Of a stretch of DNA of 52,097 bases, positions 7,848-15,232 are shown one piece after another (within the stretch, counting starts at the first letter, position 1; every line of letters starts with the position of its first letter). A program made the position numbers and the translations under genes. Below the pieces are notes generated by a model that was given only the letters and a program-made list of their open reading frames with translations, was not told where the DNA came from and did no database searches. The stretch comes from a virus, in the IMG/VR virus record IMGVR_UViG_3300049847_000386, positions 1 through 52,097 of that record; one strand, given 5' to 3'.

Positions 7848-9112
7848 GGCTGTACTGCGACTGCTTCAACGCGCTCTGCTGCGATTTCCTCAAAGGTCTT
7901 GCCCGTGGCCTCGTGGATGGCCTTCTGGCCCGTGAACTCCTGCCAGCGAAGCACGGCCACGTCAACGTACGGAGGGTTCAGCTCCATGGCGTAGCAGCGT
8001 CGGCCCAGCTGCTCGGCGGCGATGATGGTGGTCCCCGATCCGCTGAAGGGCTCGTAGACCGATTCCCCCGGCTTGGAGTTGTTGGCGATGGGTCGGGACA
8101 TGCACTCCACAGGCTTCTGGGTGCCGTGACCGGTCTCCGATTTGCGGTGACGGTCCATGTCCCAGACCGTCGATTCCTTTCGGCTTCCATTCCAATGGGC
8201 CGTTCCTCCTGCGCGCACAGCGTACCAGCAGGGCTCGTGCTTCCAATGGTAGTTGCCGCGCCCCGGGACGAGAGACGCTTTATTCCAGATGATCTGTGAT
8301 CGGATTGCGAATCCGCAGGCCTCCAGCGAAGATTGCACGTCGGCCGCCTTGATGCCAGCGTGCCACACGTATGCCACCATGCCGGGGAAGAGCGCCCAGG
8401 CCTCGCGCCAATCGCACCTGTCGTCGTTCAGCACCTTGCCTCTGGCTCGCGCGCCGATGCCAATGGCGCCGCGAACAACGCCATCCTCACCAACAACGCC
8501 ATCGCGGAAGGCTGGGTCATACTGCACCCCGTAGGGCGGATCGGTGACCATCAGGTGCGGCTTGGCCTCGCCCAGAAGACGCCCGACCATGTCGGCCCGG
8601 GTGCTGTCGCCGCACATGATGCGGTGGTTCCCAAGCAGCCAGATGTCCTCGAGGGCCGAGACGGGCACGGTAGGCACCTCGGGCACCGCCTCCGGATCGC
8701 CCAAGGCGCGGACCTCCTCGTTGACGGGCATTTCCATTCCCCAATCCACCAGGTCGCCAGCATCCCAGCCAGCCTTCAGCGCCTCGTAGTCCCAATCGCC
8801 GAAGCCCACGTTGTCCTTGATCACGAACTCGCGGCGGCGCTCTGGGGGCCACTCGTCGGCCAGCATCACAGGGACCTCCTTGTACTTCAGGTCCTTCAGC
8901 GCTTTGAGGCGCATGTTGCCGCCGAGCACGATGTACCCGCCCTCCTTCCCGGTGATCACCACCAAGGGGCGCTTCTCCAGCATTTCAGGGAAGTCCTCGA
9001 TGGACTTCTTCAGCGCCGCGAAGCGCTCGTCCCGCAGGGTGCGCGGGTTGTCCGGGTTGGGGCCGACCGACCCGATGGGTACGTAGATGATCTGCGTTGT
9101 GACGACCTTCAT
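7844..9112 (-). CDS. ParB/Srx domain fused to beta-class DNA methyltransferase
   Basis: A 422-aa fusion. Residues 1-115 are ParB-nuclease-like (PIGSVGPNPDNPRTL; GGNMRLKAL at 64-72). Residues 155-395 are an amino-methyltransferase of the circularly permuted type, with DPPYG at 191-195 and EPFSGSGTT at 354-362. Such fusions are common beside phage terminases and usually methylate adenine N6 or cytosine N4, which may protect phage DNA from restriction or mark it for packaging. DPPY slightly favours adenine. ATGA overlaps tie it to both neighbours. Confidence 0.9.
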   Translation of the reverse strand: MKVVTTQIIYVPIGSVGPNPDNPRTLRDERFAALKKSIEDFPEMLEKRPLVVITGKEGGYIVLGGNMRLKALKDLKYKEVPVMLADEWPPERRREFVIKDNVGFGDWDYEALKAGWDAGDLVDWGMEMPVNEEVRALGDPEAVPEVPTVPVSALEDIWLLGNHRIMCGDSTRADMVGRLLGEAKPHLMVTDPPYGVQYDPAFRDGVVGEDGVVRGAIGIGARARGKVLNDDRCDWREAWALFPGMVAYVWHAGIKAADVQSSLEACGFAIRSQIIWNKASLVPGRGNYHWKHEPCWYAVRAGGTAHWNGSRKESTVWDMDRHRKSETGHGTQKPVECMSRPIANNSKPGESVYEPFSGSGTTIIAAEQLGRRCYAMELNPPYVDVAVLRWQEFTGQKAIHEATGKTFEEIAAERVEAVAVQP

Positions 9113-9387
9113 TCTGCTGTGCGTTGGTCCTTGTAGAAGTCCTTAACCATGCGGTTGTATCGCGTGATCTGGCTCTTGATGTTGAACTGCTCGGGGGCCA
9201 GCCCCATGTCCCTGGCGAAAGTGACCAAGGCGTCCTCCAGGGTGATCACCTTGGGGGCGCGGGCTGCGCTCACCCCGGGGAGCACCTTCGGAACGCCCGA
9301 TCGCATGCCCATGACGTAGCCGAACATGATCAGGTCGAAGGCGTCACGACGGAGGAACTCCGAGAGGATGGGGGATTCGTGCGGCAT
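9109..9387 (-). CDS. Small conserved-looking protein upstream of ParB-methyltransferase
   Basis: A 92-aa protein of unknown function. It includes a hydrophobic stretch (DLIMFGYVMGMRSGVPK) and a charged helical C-terminus with several aromatic residues. It overlaps the following gene as ATGA, so the two are probably translated together. Confidence 0.6.
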   Translation of the reverse strand: MPHESPILSEFLRRDAFDLIMFGYVMGMRSGVPKVLPGVSAARAPKVITLEDALVTFARDMGLAPEQFNIKSQITRYNRMVKDFYKDQRTAE

Positions 9388-9390
9388 GGC

Positions 9391-9615
9391 TCAGGATGTC
9401 GGCTCCAGCGAGCATCGGTTGGAGTTGGTGATGTTATCGGCCCGCCAGCTTTCCAGCACCTTCAACGCCTGCCGCTCGGTCATCACCTTGGCCTTCTCGG
9501 CGCGGTCAGTCCCGAACAGAAAGTAGTGGAATCCCTTGGGCGACTTGATCACCTCCGTGGCGAATGTAGCACGCCCCCGGGTCTCCTGCCGAACGATAAC
9601 CTTGCGGGCTGCCAT
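9391..9615 (-). CDS. Small hypothetical protein
   Basis: A 74-aa basic protein starting MAARKVIVRQETRGRATFAT. I prefer ATG at 9615, which overlaps the previous stop as ATGA; a GTG three bases upstream is possible. The fold looks like a short beta sheet plus a helix (TERQALKVLESWRADN). No family recognised. Confidence 0.55.
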   Translation of the reverse strand: MAARKVIVRQETRGRATFATEVIKSPKGFHYFLFGTDRAEKAKVMTERQALKVLESWRADNITNSNRCSLEPTS

Positions 9616-9809
9616 CACCAGTTCTTGCCGACGTATTCCACCTGGTCATTCGGCCAGAGCTCGGCCACCATCTTCTCGGCGTGCTTGCGCTTCTCGTAGG
9701 TCTCGCCAGAGACGGCGATGCGCTGGCCGTTCTTGGCGATCAGGCGCCAGCCGAATTGGCCGTTGCGGCGCGACTGGTAGATCTGGACTTTGCGGTTCTT
9801 CAGTGCCAT
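9615..9809 (-). CDS. DUF1508 / YegP-like small protein
   Basis: A 64-aa protein with the DUF1508 pattern: a strand, then FGWRLIAKNGQRIAVSGETY, then a charged helix. Family members are small stand-alone or tandem domains found in bacteria and phages and their role is not settled. Here it is a single domain in a run of short genes upstream of the packaging module. Confidence 0.75.
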   Translation of the reverse strand: MALKNRKVQIYQSRRNGQFGWRLIAKNGQRIAVSGETYEKRKHAEKMVAELWPNDQVEYVGKNW

Positions 9810-9824
9810 GGGTTAGTGCTTGTT

Positions 9825-10070
9825 TTAACGGCGGGTGTTCTGGTGGTTTCGGGTGCGGTGGTCGGGGCGCACCATCTGCTGCTTAACGGCGTTCCGACAT
9901 TGATGTGCAGCCTTCACTTGTGCTGCCTTCTGCTTCTTTGCCCCTTGTTGTTCGCGCTTGACCAAGCGCACATCGGAGGGCTTCCCCCTCGTGGGCATGT
10001 AAAAATGCGCGGGGGTGATGCACAGCACGGATGCCAAGTGGCTCGTGAATGAGTCTTCGTCTCCCGCCAT
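9825..10070 (-). CDS. Small basic hypothetical protein
   Basis: An 81-aa protein with an Arg/Lys/Gln-rich C-terminal half (KREQQGAKKQKAAQVKAAHQ). It could bind nucleic acid, but there is no motif to prove this. Gaps to its neighbours are short, consistent with one operon. Confidence 0.45.
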   Translation of the reverse strand: MAGDEDSFTSHLASVLCITPAHFYMPTRGKPSDVRLVKREQQGAKKQKAAQVKAAHQCRNAVKQQMVRPDHRTRNHQNTRR

Positions 10071-10075
10071 GGTGA

Positions 10076-10333
10076 TCAGGGGTTGAGTACGTCTTCGGCG
10101 TTGAGGATGTGCTGGGTGGCCTGGTCCAGCTTTGCCTTCATCTCCTTCAGGTGGCTGATGATGCCTTGGTGGAATCCCCGCAGGGCATCGGCCAATTCTT
10201 CGGAGCCAAACTCGTTCACCATCTTCGTGGCGAACTCGCGCCCGCGCATGGTGGACTGTGAATCGGGAGTGCCGGGAGGAGGCGCCGTGCGGGACAGGAT
10301 GGCCTTCGCGCCGTTCTTTGTCTTGTTGCTCAT
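10076..10333 (-). CDS. Small helical hypothetical protein behind a poly-C tract
   Basis: An 85-aa protein with a basic N-terminus and a helical C-terminal half (ALRGFHQGIISHLKEMKAKL). On the coding strand a run of eleven C residues (10337-10347) ends three bases before the ATG. Such a tract can change length easily and would alter spacing at the translation start. Function unknown. Confidence 0.5.
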   Translation of the reverse strand: MSNKTKNGAKAILSRTAPPPGTPDSQSTMRGREFATKMVNEFGSEELADALRGFHQGIISHLKEMKAKLDQATQHILNAEDVLNP

Positions 10334-10347
10334 GTCGGGGGGGGGGG

Positions 10348-10563
10348 TTAGGTTGCCTTCTTTGTGTAGACCTCGGAGCCAGGAAGGGTCACGCGCTTGC
10401 CGCTCTTGAGCTTCACGTGGGCCTTGGCGCCTCCTGGGCCGAGGGTGGTCGCCTGGTACTTCGCCCTGCGCAGGGTGCCGTCGTACATCACCAGCACGTC
10501 TGCGCCCTCCTCGTCGCCATCGTATGGGCGCAGGCCTTCGGGGAGCGGTGCTGGGCTCTTCAC
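10348..10563 (-). CDS. Small hypothetical protein, GTG start
   Basis: A 71-aa protein if it starts at GTG 10563, which overlaps the upstream stop as GTGA. A longer frame from ATG 10593 would overlap the upstream gene by 34 bases. The content suggests a small beta barrel (DVLVMYDGTLRRAKYQATTL). Unknown function. Confidence 0.5.
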   Translation of the reverse strand: MKSPAPLPEGLRPYDGDEEGADVLVMYDGTLRRAKYQATTLGPGGAKAHVKLKSGKRVTLPGSEVYTKKAT

Positions 10564-10682
10564 GGCAGCAAGTCGTAGATGAACACTCCCCACCGGATCA
10601 GGCAGGCGATGATGGTGGACATGGCCAAGGCCACGCCGATCAGGCGGGCAAAGTCCAGGAGGAGCTTCTTTCGGGTGCTCAT
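10560..10682 (-). CDS. 40-aa single-pass membrane peptide
   Basis: A 40-aa protein starting MSTRKKLLLDFARLIGVALA with one hydrophobic segment over about residues 12-36 and a positive N-terminus, so N-in orientation is likely. It follows the glycosyltransferase gene with ATGA overlap. It is too short for a family call. The overlap chain supports translation. Confidence 0.55.
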   Translation of the reverse strand: MSTRKKLLLDFARLIGVALAMSTIIACLIRWGVFIYDLLP

Positions 10683-11572
10683 ACGCGGAGGGGGTTGGTG
10701 GCGGGGTTCATGGTCTGCAGGACCAGCTCCGTGTGCTTCACCGGGGCGGTCAGGTTGATGGGGCGGCTGTCCTCGTACCACTCCTGGTGCCTGGCGAAGG
10801 CCTGCATGGCCTGGTCCGAGTAGATCACATCCGTCACGTACTGGAGGCGCTTGGCAAATGGGCCTGCTGGGCCTGCGCCACGGTTCTTGCCGTACAGCCC
10901 AGCGTGGTACGCCCGAGGCTTCCAAGGCCACGCAATGGCGCCAGCTTCGCCCGTGGGCGACCACTCCACCCTGCGGATCAGCCCGTCCTGCTCCGCGAAG
11001 GCATCGCCGAACGGGGATCCCTTGAAGTTGCGCCGGCAGTAGTCCACCGGGTTCAGGTAGTAGTCGAAGACCGCATGGGGCAGGACCAGCTCGCGCAGCA
11101 CCTTGGGGCGGAAGGCCACCCCGAGGGAGCAGTAGTCGCCGGTGCTTAGGTAGTAAGCGTTGTCGGGTCCCGTACTGACCATCTTCCGGTTCGGGTTCGC
11201 CACGCCGATCGAGCAGAACAGGCCGGTCTGCTCCGCGTGCACCGCCTCGTGGAATAGGAAGAAGTCGTCGCGCACCATCACGTCCTCCTCCACCATGATC
11301 ACCAGACCATCCGTCTTGGATGCGGCCAGCGCGTACCCGGTGAGCAGGCTGTAGGACTGCTTGCTCAATCGGTACCCGCTGCGGGCCGTGTAGGTGATCT
11401 CGTGGCTGAAGGGGAAGCCTGCCACCACCGTCAGCAGGTCGGGGCTGAAGCCCGTGTCAAAGCGGAAGATGTAGTGGTACTGGTCGGCATCCACAGCACG
11501 CTTGATGTTTGCTAGGCAGTGCCAGAGGAACTCGGCACGCTGCCATGCTGGGATGAGGACGATGCCTTTCAT
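10679..11572 (-). CDS. Glycosyltransferase-like protein (GT-A fold)
   Basis: A 297-aa protein resembling nucleotide-sugar transferases. The N-terminus MKGIVLIPAWQRAEFLWHCL has the GT-A opening strand, and VIMVEEDVMV (91-100) holds a DxD-like acidic motif. A later Trp/Arg/Tyr-rich region probably shapes the acceptor site. It belongs to a run of four such genes with ATGA overlaps (10679-14091). It may glycosylate virion proteins, phage DNA or the host surface; the sequence does not decide. Confidence 0.75.
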   Translation of the reverse strand: MKGIVLIPAWQRAEFLWHCLANIKRAVDADQYHYIFRFDTGFSPDLLTVVAGFPFSHEITYTARSGYRLSKQSYSLLTGYALAASKTDGLVIMVEEDVMVRDDFFLFHEAVHAEQTGLFCSIGVANPNRKMVSTGPDNAYYLSTGDYCSLGVAFRPKVLRELVLPHAVFDYYLNPVDYCRRNFKGSPFGDAFAEQDGLIRRVEWSPTGEAGAIAWPWKPRAYHAGLYGKNRGAGPAGPFAKRLQYVTDVIYSDQAMQAFARHQEWYEDSRPINLTAPVKHTELVLQTMNPATNPLRV

Positions 11573-11889
11573 GAGATATCCTGTTCGGGTTCATCGAACA
11601 CGTGACGCACTTTCAACCACTCAGGCACCAGCGCTTCCATTGGCGCGTTCACGATGCCGATCAGCGTCCCGTTGTGATACAGGCAGGTCTGGTCCATTTC
11701 ATCCCCCTTAATGCCGCGGCGCTTCATTTCGTTCACCGCCCGAAGGTCGGCGCAGTAGTACAGCCACCCGTCCGTCCTGCGGCTCATCTTGCCGATGGTG
11801 CCCCGGATATCCTCGTCATCCACGTCCACCAGAACGTAGCCCACGAAGGCCCCGTTTTTCACTTCCCAATCCTTCGGTCGCTCTTTCAT
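11569..11889 (-). CDS. Hypothetical protein inside glycosyltransferase cluster
   Basis: A 106-aa protein starting MKERPKDWEVKNGAFVGYVL. I use ATG 11889 because it overlaps the upstream stop as ATGA; another ATG lies 12 bases earlier. A mixed alpha/beta profile with an acidic turn (VDVDDEDIRG) is visible. No family recognised. Its place between two glycosyltransferases suggests a related role. Confidence 0.55.
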   Translation of the reverse strand: MKERPKDWEVKNGAFVGYVLVDVDDEDIRGTIGKMSRRTDGWLYYCADLRAVNEMKRRGIKGDEMDQTCLYHNGTLIGIVNAPMEALVPEWLKVRHVFDEPEQDIS

Positions 11890-12548
11890 TTGATGCTCCA
11901 TTGGTCGAAGAGGTATCCTCGCGTCTGCCCGGAGGAGTGGTCGTTGCCCAGCGTCGAATGCTCCAGTCCCGCGTGGTCCACCAGGCTCGGGACGTGGTGG
12001 TAGGTGGGCCAGCCAAGGCGCTGGAGCGCGTGGAAGATCGTCCCGTCAGGGCTGCGCTCCATCTTATCGGGGTCCTTGGTAAGCACCTCCTTCATGGCCA
12101 TCGCAAGGAGCGGGGCTTGTCGCGCGCGCACCACCACTGCACCGCCCCACGTATTGACCGATGGCTGGATGCTCACAAGGCCCCGGGCTGCGCGGTCGTC
12201 GTGGGCTATGTTCTGCTCAATCGCCCAGAGGGACAGCGCGCTAACGCTAGGCAGTTTGTCCATGGCCACCTGCGCGCGCAGCGTAGCGTCCGGTGCGAAG
12301 ACCAGGTCGTCGTCGAGCACGCATACCAGGTCGTCGTCGAGCACGCATACCAGGTCGTCGTCGTCGGCATTGCCTCGGTCGCTCAAGGCGTAGAGCGTGC
12401 TGATCACCATGCGCGTGGGGCCGTCCTTCAGGTGGTCCCGAAAGATCCCGATGCTATGGGCTCCTGAATCGACAAGGGAGGCCAGCGTCTTGTGCAGGAG
12501 CGGCACGCGATCTTCGGTGGGCAGGTGGATGATGCCGAATCGAATCAT
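11886..12548 (-). CDS. Glycosyltransferase-like protein with triplicated DDD motif
   Basis: A 220-aa protein of GT-A type. The strand-plus-acidic motif LDDDLVCV, which normally occurs once and binds the metal and nucleotide sugar, is repeated in tandem: residues 63-83 contain DDDLVCVLDDDLVCVLDDDL. The DNA shows a 24-bp tandem repeat there. Either one unit is catalytic and the others loop out, or this is a recent slippage product. Start at ATG 12548, four bases into the upstream gene's end. It is part of the four-gene glycosyltransferase run. Confidence 0.7.
   Translation of the reverse strand: MIRFGIIHLPTEDRVPLLHKTLASLVDSGAHSIGIFRDHLKDGPTRMVISTLYALSDRGNADDDDLVCVLDDDLVCVLDDDLVFAPDATLRAQVAMDKLPSVSALSLWAIEQNIAHDDRAARGLVSIQPSVNTWGGAVVVRARQAPLLAMAMKEVLTKDPDKMERSPDGTIFHALQRLGWPTYHHVPSLVDHAGLEHSTLGNDHSSGQTRGYLFDQWSIK
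12301..12363 (-). repeat. 24-bp in-frame tandem repeat, about 2.6 copies
   Basis: Plus-strand unit beginning ACCAGGTCGTCGTCGAGC repeats exactly at 12301-12324 and 12325-12348, with a partial copy at 12349-12363. Being a multiple of three it adds eight residues per unit without shifting the frame. It duplicates the acidic motif of the glycosyltransferase. Confidence 0.95.
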
Positions 12549-13441
12549 TGCAGCAGGGCTTTCACGCGTTCGTGGAACTGATCGCGGTCGGCAAGGTATG
12601 CGTTCCGTGCGCGACCGCCAAGCACCGACACAACATCGTCCGGTGCGGACCACGCCGCCCGGATGCAATCGGCCAAGCTCTCCACGCTCACGTGCTTGTG
12701 TGTGGCCAGGTTCTGCCGTGACACCTGCGCTGGCTTTGCGCCTATGCCGAAGGATGGATGCACCAGCTCGTTCATGGGTGCTGCTGCCGTGGTGATGATC
12801 AGCGCCCCGCAGGAGCGCGCCTCGTTCAGGTAGTGACCGAATCCCTCGTAGCTCGATGGGCACAGGTGGATGGTGGCCTCGTTCTGCAGCTGCGCGAATT
12901 CCCCGTCCTCCAGTCGGCGCCTGTGCTCCACGTTGCCCGGCAGGTTCAGCCACTCGCGGGCGCTCACCAGCATCAGGTTCAGGTCGGGTAGCAAGCGCAT
13001 GGCATCCATAACCTGGGCTGTTCCCTTGGCGCTGCTGTTGCCAGCCAGATGGACCATGCGCTTCTTGCGGGCCACGCTGCCGTCGAATCGGTCGGGGGAT
13101 GTCCACCCCGTGAACTCCACCCGCTTCGCAAGGGGGCGGAAGATGTCGGCGCAGTCGTCGGTCTTGGCCCACACCTCGCTGCAGGAGTGAAGGTGCCGGG
13201 AGAAGTCGGCCATGAACCACTCCGGGTTCGGGACGGCCACGTTGCGCCCAGCTAATCCGAACAGGTGCCCCGGAAGCAGCTCGAGGAAGAACTGAACGTC
13301 GACCCGGTCGGGTGGGCGCGTCAGCCATTCGGCAAAGGTCACCTCGGCATCCGGCCGCGCCAGCTTGATCGCCTCAGCGAGCACGGCCACGTCCTTGCTC
13401 AGGCCCCAGCCATTGTCGCGAGTTACGATCCGGATCTTCAT
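12545..13441 (-). CDS. GT4-like glycosyltransferase (GT-B fold)
   Basis: A 298-aa protein with the GT-B C-terminal signature IHLCPSSYEGFGHYLNEARS (191-210), including Glu199 and Glu207 in the E-x7-E spacing that contacts the sugar nucleotide. At 298 aa it is somewhat short for GT4 enzymes, so the N-terminal domain may be reduced. It lies between two GT-A genes with ATGA overlaps. Likely a retaining glycosyltransferase; acceptor unknown. Confidence 0.8.
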   Translation of the reverse strand: MKIRIVTRDNGWGLSKDVAVLAEAIKLARPDAEVTFAEWLTRPPDRVDVQFFLELLPGHLFGLAGRNVAVPNPEWFMADFSRHLHSCSEVWAKTDDCADIFRPLAKRVEFTGWTSPDRFDGSVARKKRMVHLAGNSSAKGTAQVMDAMRLLPDLNLMLVSAREWLNLPGNVEHRRRLEDGEFAQLQNEATIHLCPSSYEGFGHYLNEARSCGALIITTAAAPMNELVHPSFGIGAKPAQVSRQNLATHKHVSVESLADCIRAAWSAPDDVVSVLGGRARNAYLADRDQFHERVKALLQ

Positions 13442-14091
13442 ACATCGTACAGGCGAGGGATGTGATGGACCCGGTAGCCAGCGGCCGAAAGTAATGTCGG
13501 GGCGCCCACCTTGCCCAGCTCGGCCACGAATCCGCGGTCGTCCTGGGCGTACCCGAACGCCGGGAAGCGATACGCCACCTCCGGCCAGTAGGCGATGTCC
13601 GGGTGGTGCACCACGTTCGACGTGCCCGCTACGCGGCGATCGAGAAGGTCGGTCACCATCCTGCGGGACCAAGTGCCCGATGAAGCCTCCCACACCAGGT
13701 CGTCCACGGCGGCCCAAGGAGGAAGCCCAGCGGCCTCCAGCTCCGATGCTACTGCGGCAAGGTATCCGGGGGCATAGCTGTCGTCGCTGTCCAGGTAGAT
13801 CACATACTGGCCCTGCGCCTTCACGATGCCCACGTTACGAGGCACCGGCGACCACATGCGCTGCTTTGGGATCCGAAAGAAGCGAACGCGCGGGTCGGGC
13901 TCGTAGGACTGGCGATCCTCCCACGTCAGGTCGCAGCCGTCCGCGACCACCAGCAGCTCCCAGGATTGGTGCTCCTGGTCAACAACGCTTTGGACCGCGC
14001 GGTGGAACTTGGCGACCCTGTCCGATGCCGATCGACCGAACGTCCCAGCGTATTCGCCCAGGTAGCTCTGCATGATCACAGAGAACAGCAT
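13438..14091 (-). CDS. GT2-like glycosyltransferase
   Basis: A 217-aa protein beginning MLFSVIMQSYLGEYAG, with ELLVVADGCD (45-54) and the metal-binding YLDSDDSYAPGY (99-110). These are standard GT2 landmarks. It is the first gene of the glycosyltransferase run. The start at 14091 is preferred because the longer frame upstream reads through a strong hairpin. Length suits a minimal GT2 domain. Acceptor unknown. Confidence 0.82.
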   Translation of the reverse strand: MLFSVIMQSYLGEYAGTFGRSASDRVAKFHRAVQSVVDQEHQSWELLVVADGCDLTWEDRQSYEPDPRVRFFRIPKQRMWSPVPRNVGIVKAQGQYVIYLDSDDSYAPGYLAAVASELEAAGLPPWAAVDDLVWEASSGTWSRRMVTDLLDRRVAGTSNVVHHPDIAYWPEVAYRFPAFGYAQDDRGFVAELGKVGAPTLLSAAGYRVHHIPRLYDV

Positions 14092-14118
14092 GGCGCAATG
14101 ATAAGGCCCAGAACGCAG

Positions 14119-14140
14119 CAGGCCCCCCGAAGGAGGCCTG
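14119..14140 (-). terminator. UUCG-loop hairpin before glycosyltransferase operon
   Basis: The minus strand CAGGCCTCC, loop TTCG and GGGGGCCTG form a nine-pair stem (one G-T pair). Only a weak T tract follows. It sits between the 14499-14224 gene and the GT cluster. A second hairpin at 14184-14199 (CATCCC-TTCG-GGGATG) lies just upstream. The pair may end early transcription or form a processing site. Confidence 0.55.
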
Positions 14141-14223
14141 GCGATCCGATGGCCGCTGTTGGACGCGTGACTGAACCTACAACCATCCCCGAAGGGATGC
14201 ACCGGATGGGGCCGCCAAAGTAA

Positions 14224-14499
14224 TCATTCCGTTGAACTGGTGAATCCTTCGGCCTTTACTGCGGCGAGGAAAGCGTTAATGATATCCTCGCTATCTCCGT
14301 CATGGATCACTTCCACATCCAAACGTTTCATCCCATCCACCGCCATCTGTATCAACTCCCGATCCTTGGCGCGGACAAGCATATACTCCGAATTGGCCCA
14401 CGACGAGATGCGGCGTGCAACTTCTTCTTTTGAAGAAGATGATTCCACGACACTGGCAAGGATGTTATCGCTCAACAGCGGCTTGTTCTCGGTGATCAT
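14224..14499 (-). CDS. Hypothetical protein next to AT-rich island
   Basis: A 91-aa protein starting MITENKPLLSDNILASVVES. ATG at 14499 overlaps the stop of the broken upstream gene as ATGA; an ATG 24 bases upstream is possible. It is helical and acidic at the C-terminus. It has lower G+C than most phage genes but less skewed than the island. No family recognised. Confidence 0.6.
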   Translation of the reverse strand: MITENKPLLSDNILASVVESSSSKEEVARRISSWANSEYMLVRAKDRELIQMAVDGMKRLDVEVIHDGDSEDIINAFLAAVKAEGFTSSTE

Positions 14500-14777
14500 G
14501 GTATGTCGGTTATCAATTTCCATTTTTTCGCATTTTTCCAGCGCACTTGGATTGTTGATCTTTCGTCATCCGGTGAGGTGACAGGGCGAACAGCGACGTA
14601 TCCCATGAACTCGCCGACGACCACGTACTTTATCCTTCGATCGCTCACGAACGAGGCAGGGCCTTCGCGCTTTCGGCGATATGCTTCTTGCTCATGGTCG
14701 TTCAGGTTGTCGTTTGTAAGCGTTTGCTGTCCGGTGATCTTCGCATAGCCATTGTTAGTACCAATGCCACCAGCGAC
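14496..14777 (-). pseudogene. C-terminal part of a gene apparently cut by the AT-rich island
   Basis: This frame has no early start codon but reads like real protein: NNGYAKITGQQTLTNDNLND onward to KLITDIP, about 87 residues after the island edge at 14754. The only ATG inside (MGYVAVRPVTS) would give 37 aa. It ends in an ATGA overlap with the next gene, as normal phage genes here do. On the other side of the island a 20-codon stub starts just after the helicase stop. I infer that the island split one gene of about 110 aa. Confidence 0.5.
14748..14768. repeat. Trailing box (R''-like) of second cassette, inverted-repeat copy
   Basis: Plus-strand 14754-14762 is GTTAGTACC. The same box opens this cassette on the minus strand at 15101-15109, so the pair is inverted; the surrounding 21 bases match at 18 positions (compare 15095-15115). 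In integron cassettes the box that begins the trailing attC is the reverse complement of the cassette's leading edge, as seen here. The rest of this attC was not found. Confidence 0.6.
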
Positions 14778-15053
14778 CTAATCATACTCGGTGGAAGCAA
14801 TTATGGCAAAATCTTCACCTACTGACAAATCATATAATGAAATTTGTTCGGGCATATCATCGGGGTTTTCTTCATCAAATTCGGTATTCTTTACCATTAT
14901 GGTTTTTGCTTCTTCATCGGTAATTGATTGTAAGTCCTCAATTTCTTGAAGTGGCAAATCAAAATCCGCATCGTAAGATTTTAGTAGGTGTAATTCATTT
15001 TTGGCAGTACACCAATCAATTCTGCCATCGTCAAAAGTTAGTTTGTAAATCAT
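14778..15053 (-). CDS. Acidic 91-aa protein in second AT-rich cassette
   Basis: A 91-aa protein with about 25 Asp/Glu and only about 6 Lys/Arg, so it is strongly acidic. It starts MIYKLTFDDGRIDWCTAKNE. The gene is much more AT-rich than the phage genes, and its TAG lies 15 bases before the trailing box GGTACTAAC. No family recognised. Strong acidity is seen in DNA-mimic anti-restriction proteins, but also in many unrelated small proteins, so this is only a hint. Position inside a cassette suggests a mobile accessory gene. Confidence 0.65.
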   Translation of the reverse strand: MIYKLTFDDGRIDWCTAKNELHLLKSYDADFDLPLQEIEDLQSITDEEAKTIMVKNTEFDEENPDDMPEQISLYDLSVGEDFAIIASTEYD

Positions 15054-15100
15054 TGTATTATTTGTTTTTCGTTAATATTAAAATTCTCGTATGTGGCACC

Positions 15101-15232
15101 GGTACTAACATTGGCTTGCCGTAACTGGCTCGGCTGCTCTTCGTTTGACTTGTCCTGCTTTGTTTGCATGTTCTTTCGTTGTTCGTGTGTCTGTGATGGG
15201 CCAGCTACGTCAAGCCTTGGTCCGTTATGGGC
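15101..15232 (-). other. attC-like recombination site of methyltransferase cassette
   Basis: On the minus strand this reads GCCCATAAC, a spacer, GGCTTGACGTAGCTGGC, 70 bases, GCCAGTTACGGCAAGCC, a spacer and GTTAGTACC. The two inner 17-base arms (15200-15216 and 15113-15129) are complementary at 15 of 17 positions. The outer boxes end in AAC and begin with GTT, as in integron attC sites, and the span of 132 bp is within the attC range. The boxes only partly match the RYYYAAC/GTTRRRY consensus. Confidence 0.65.
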
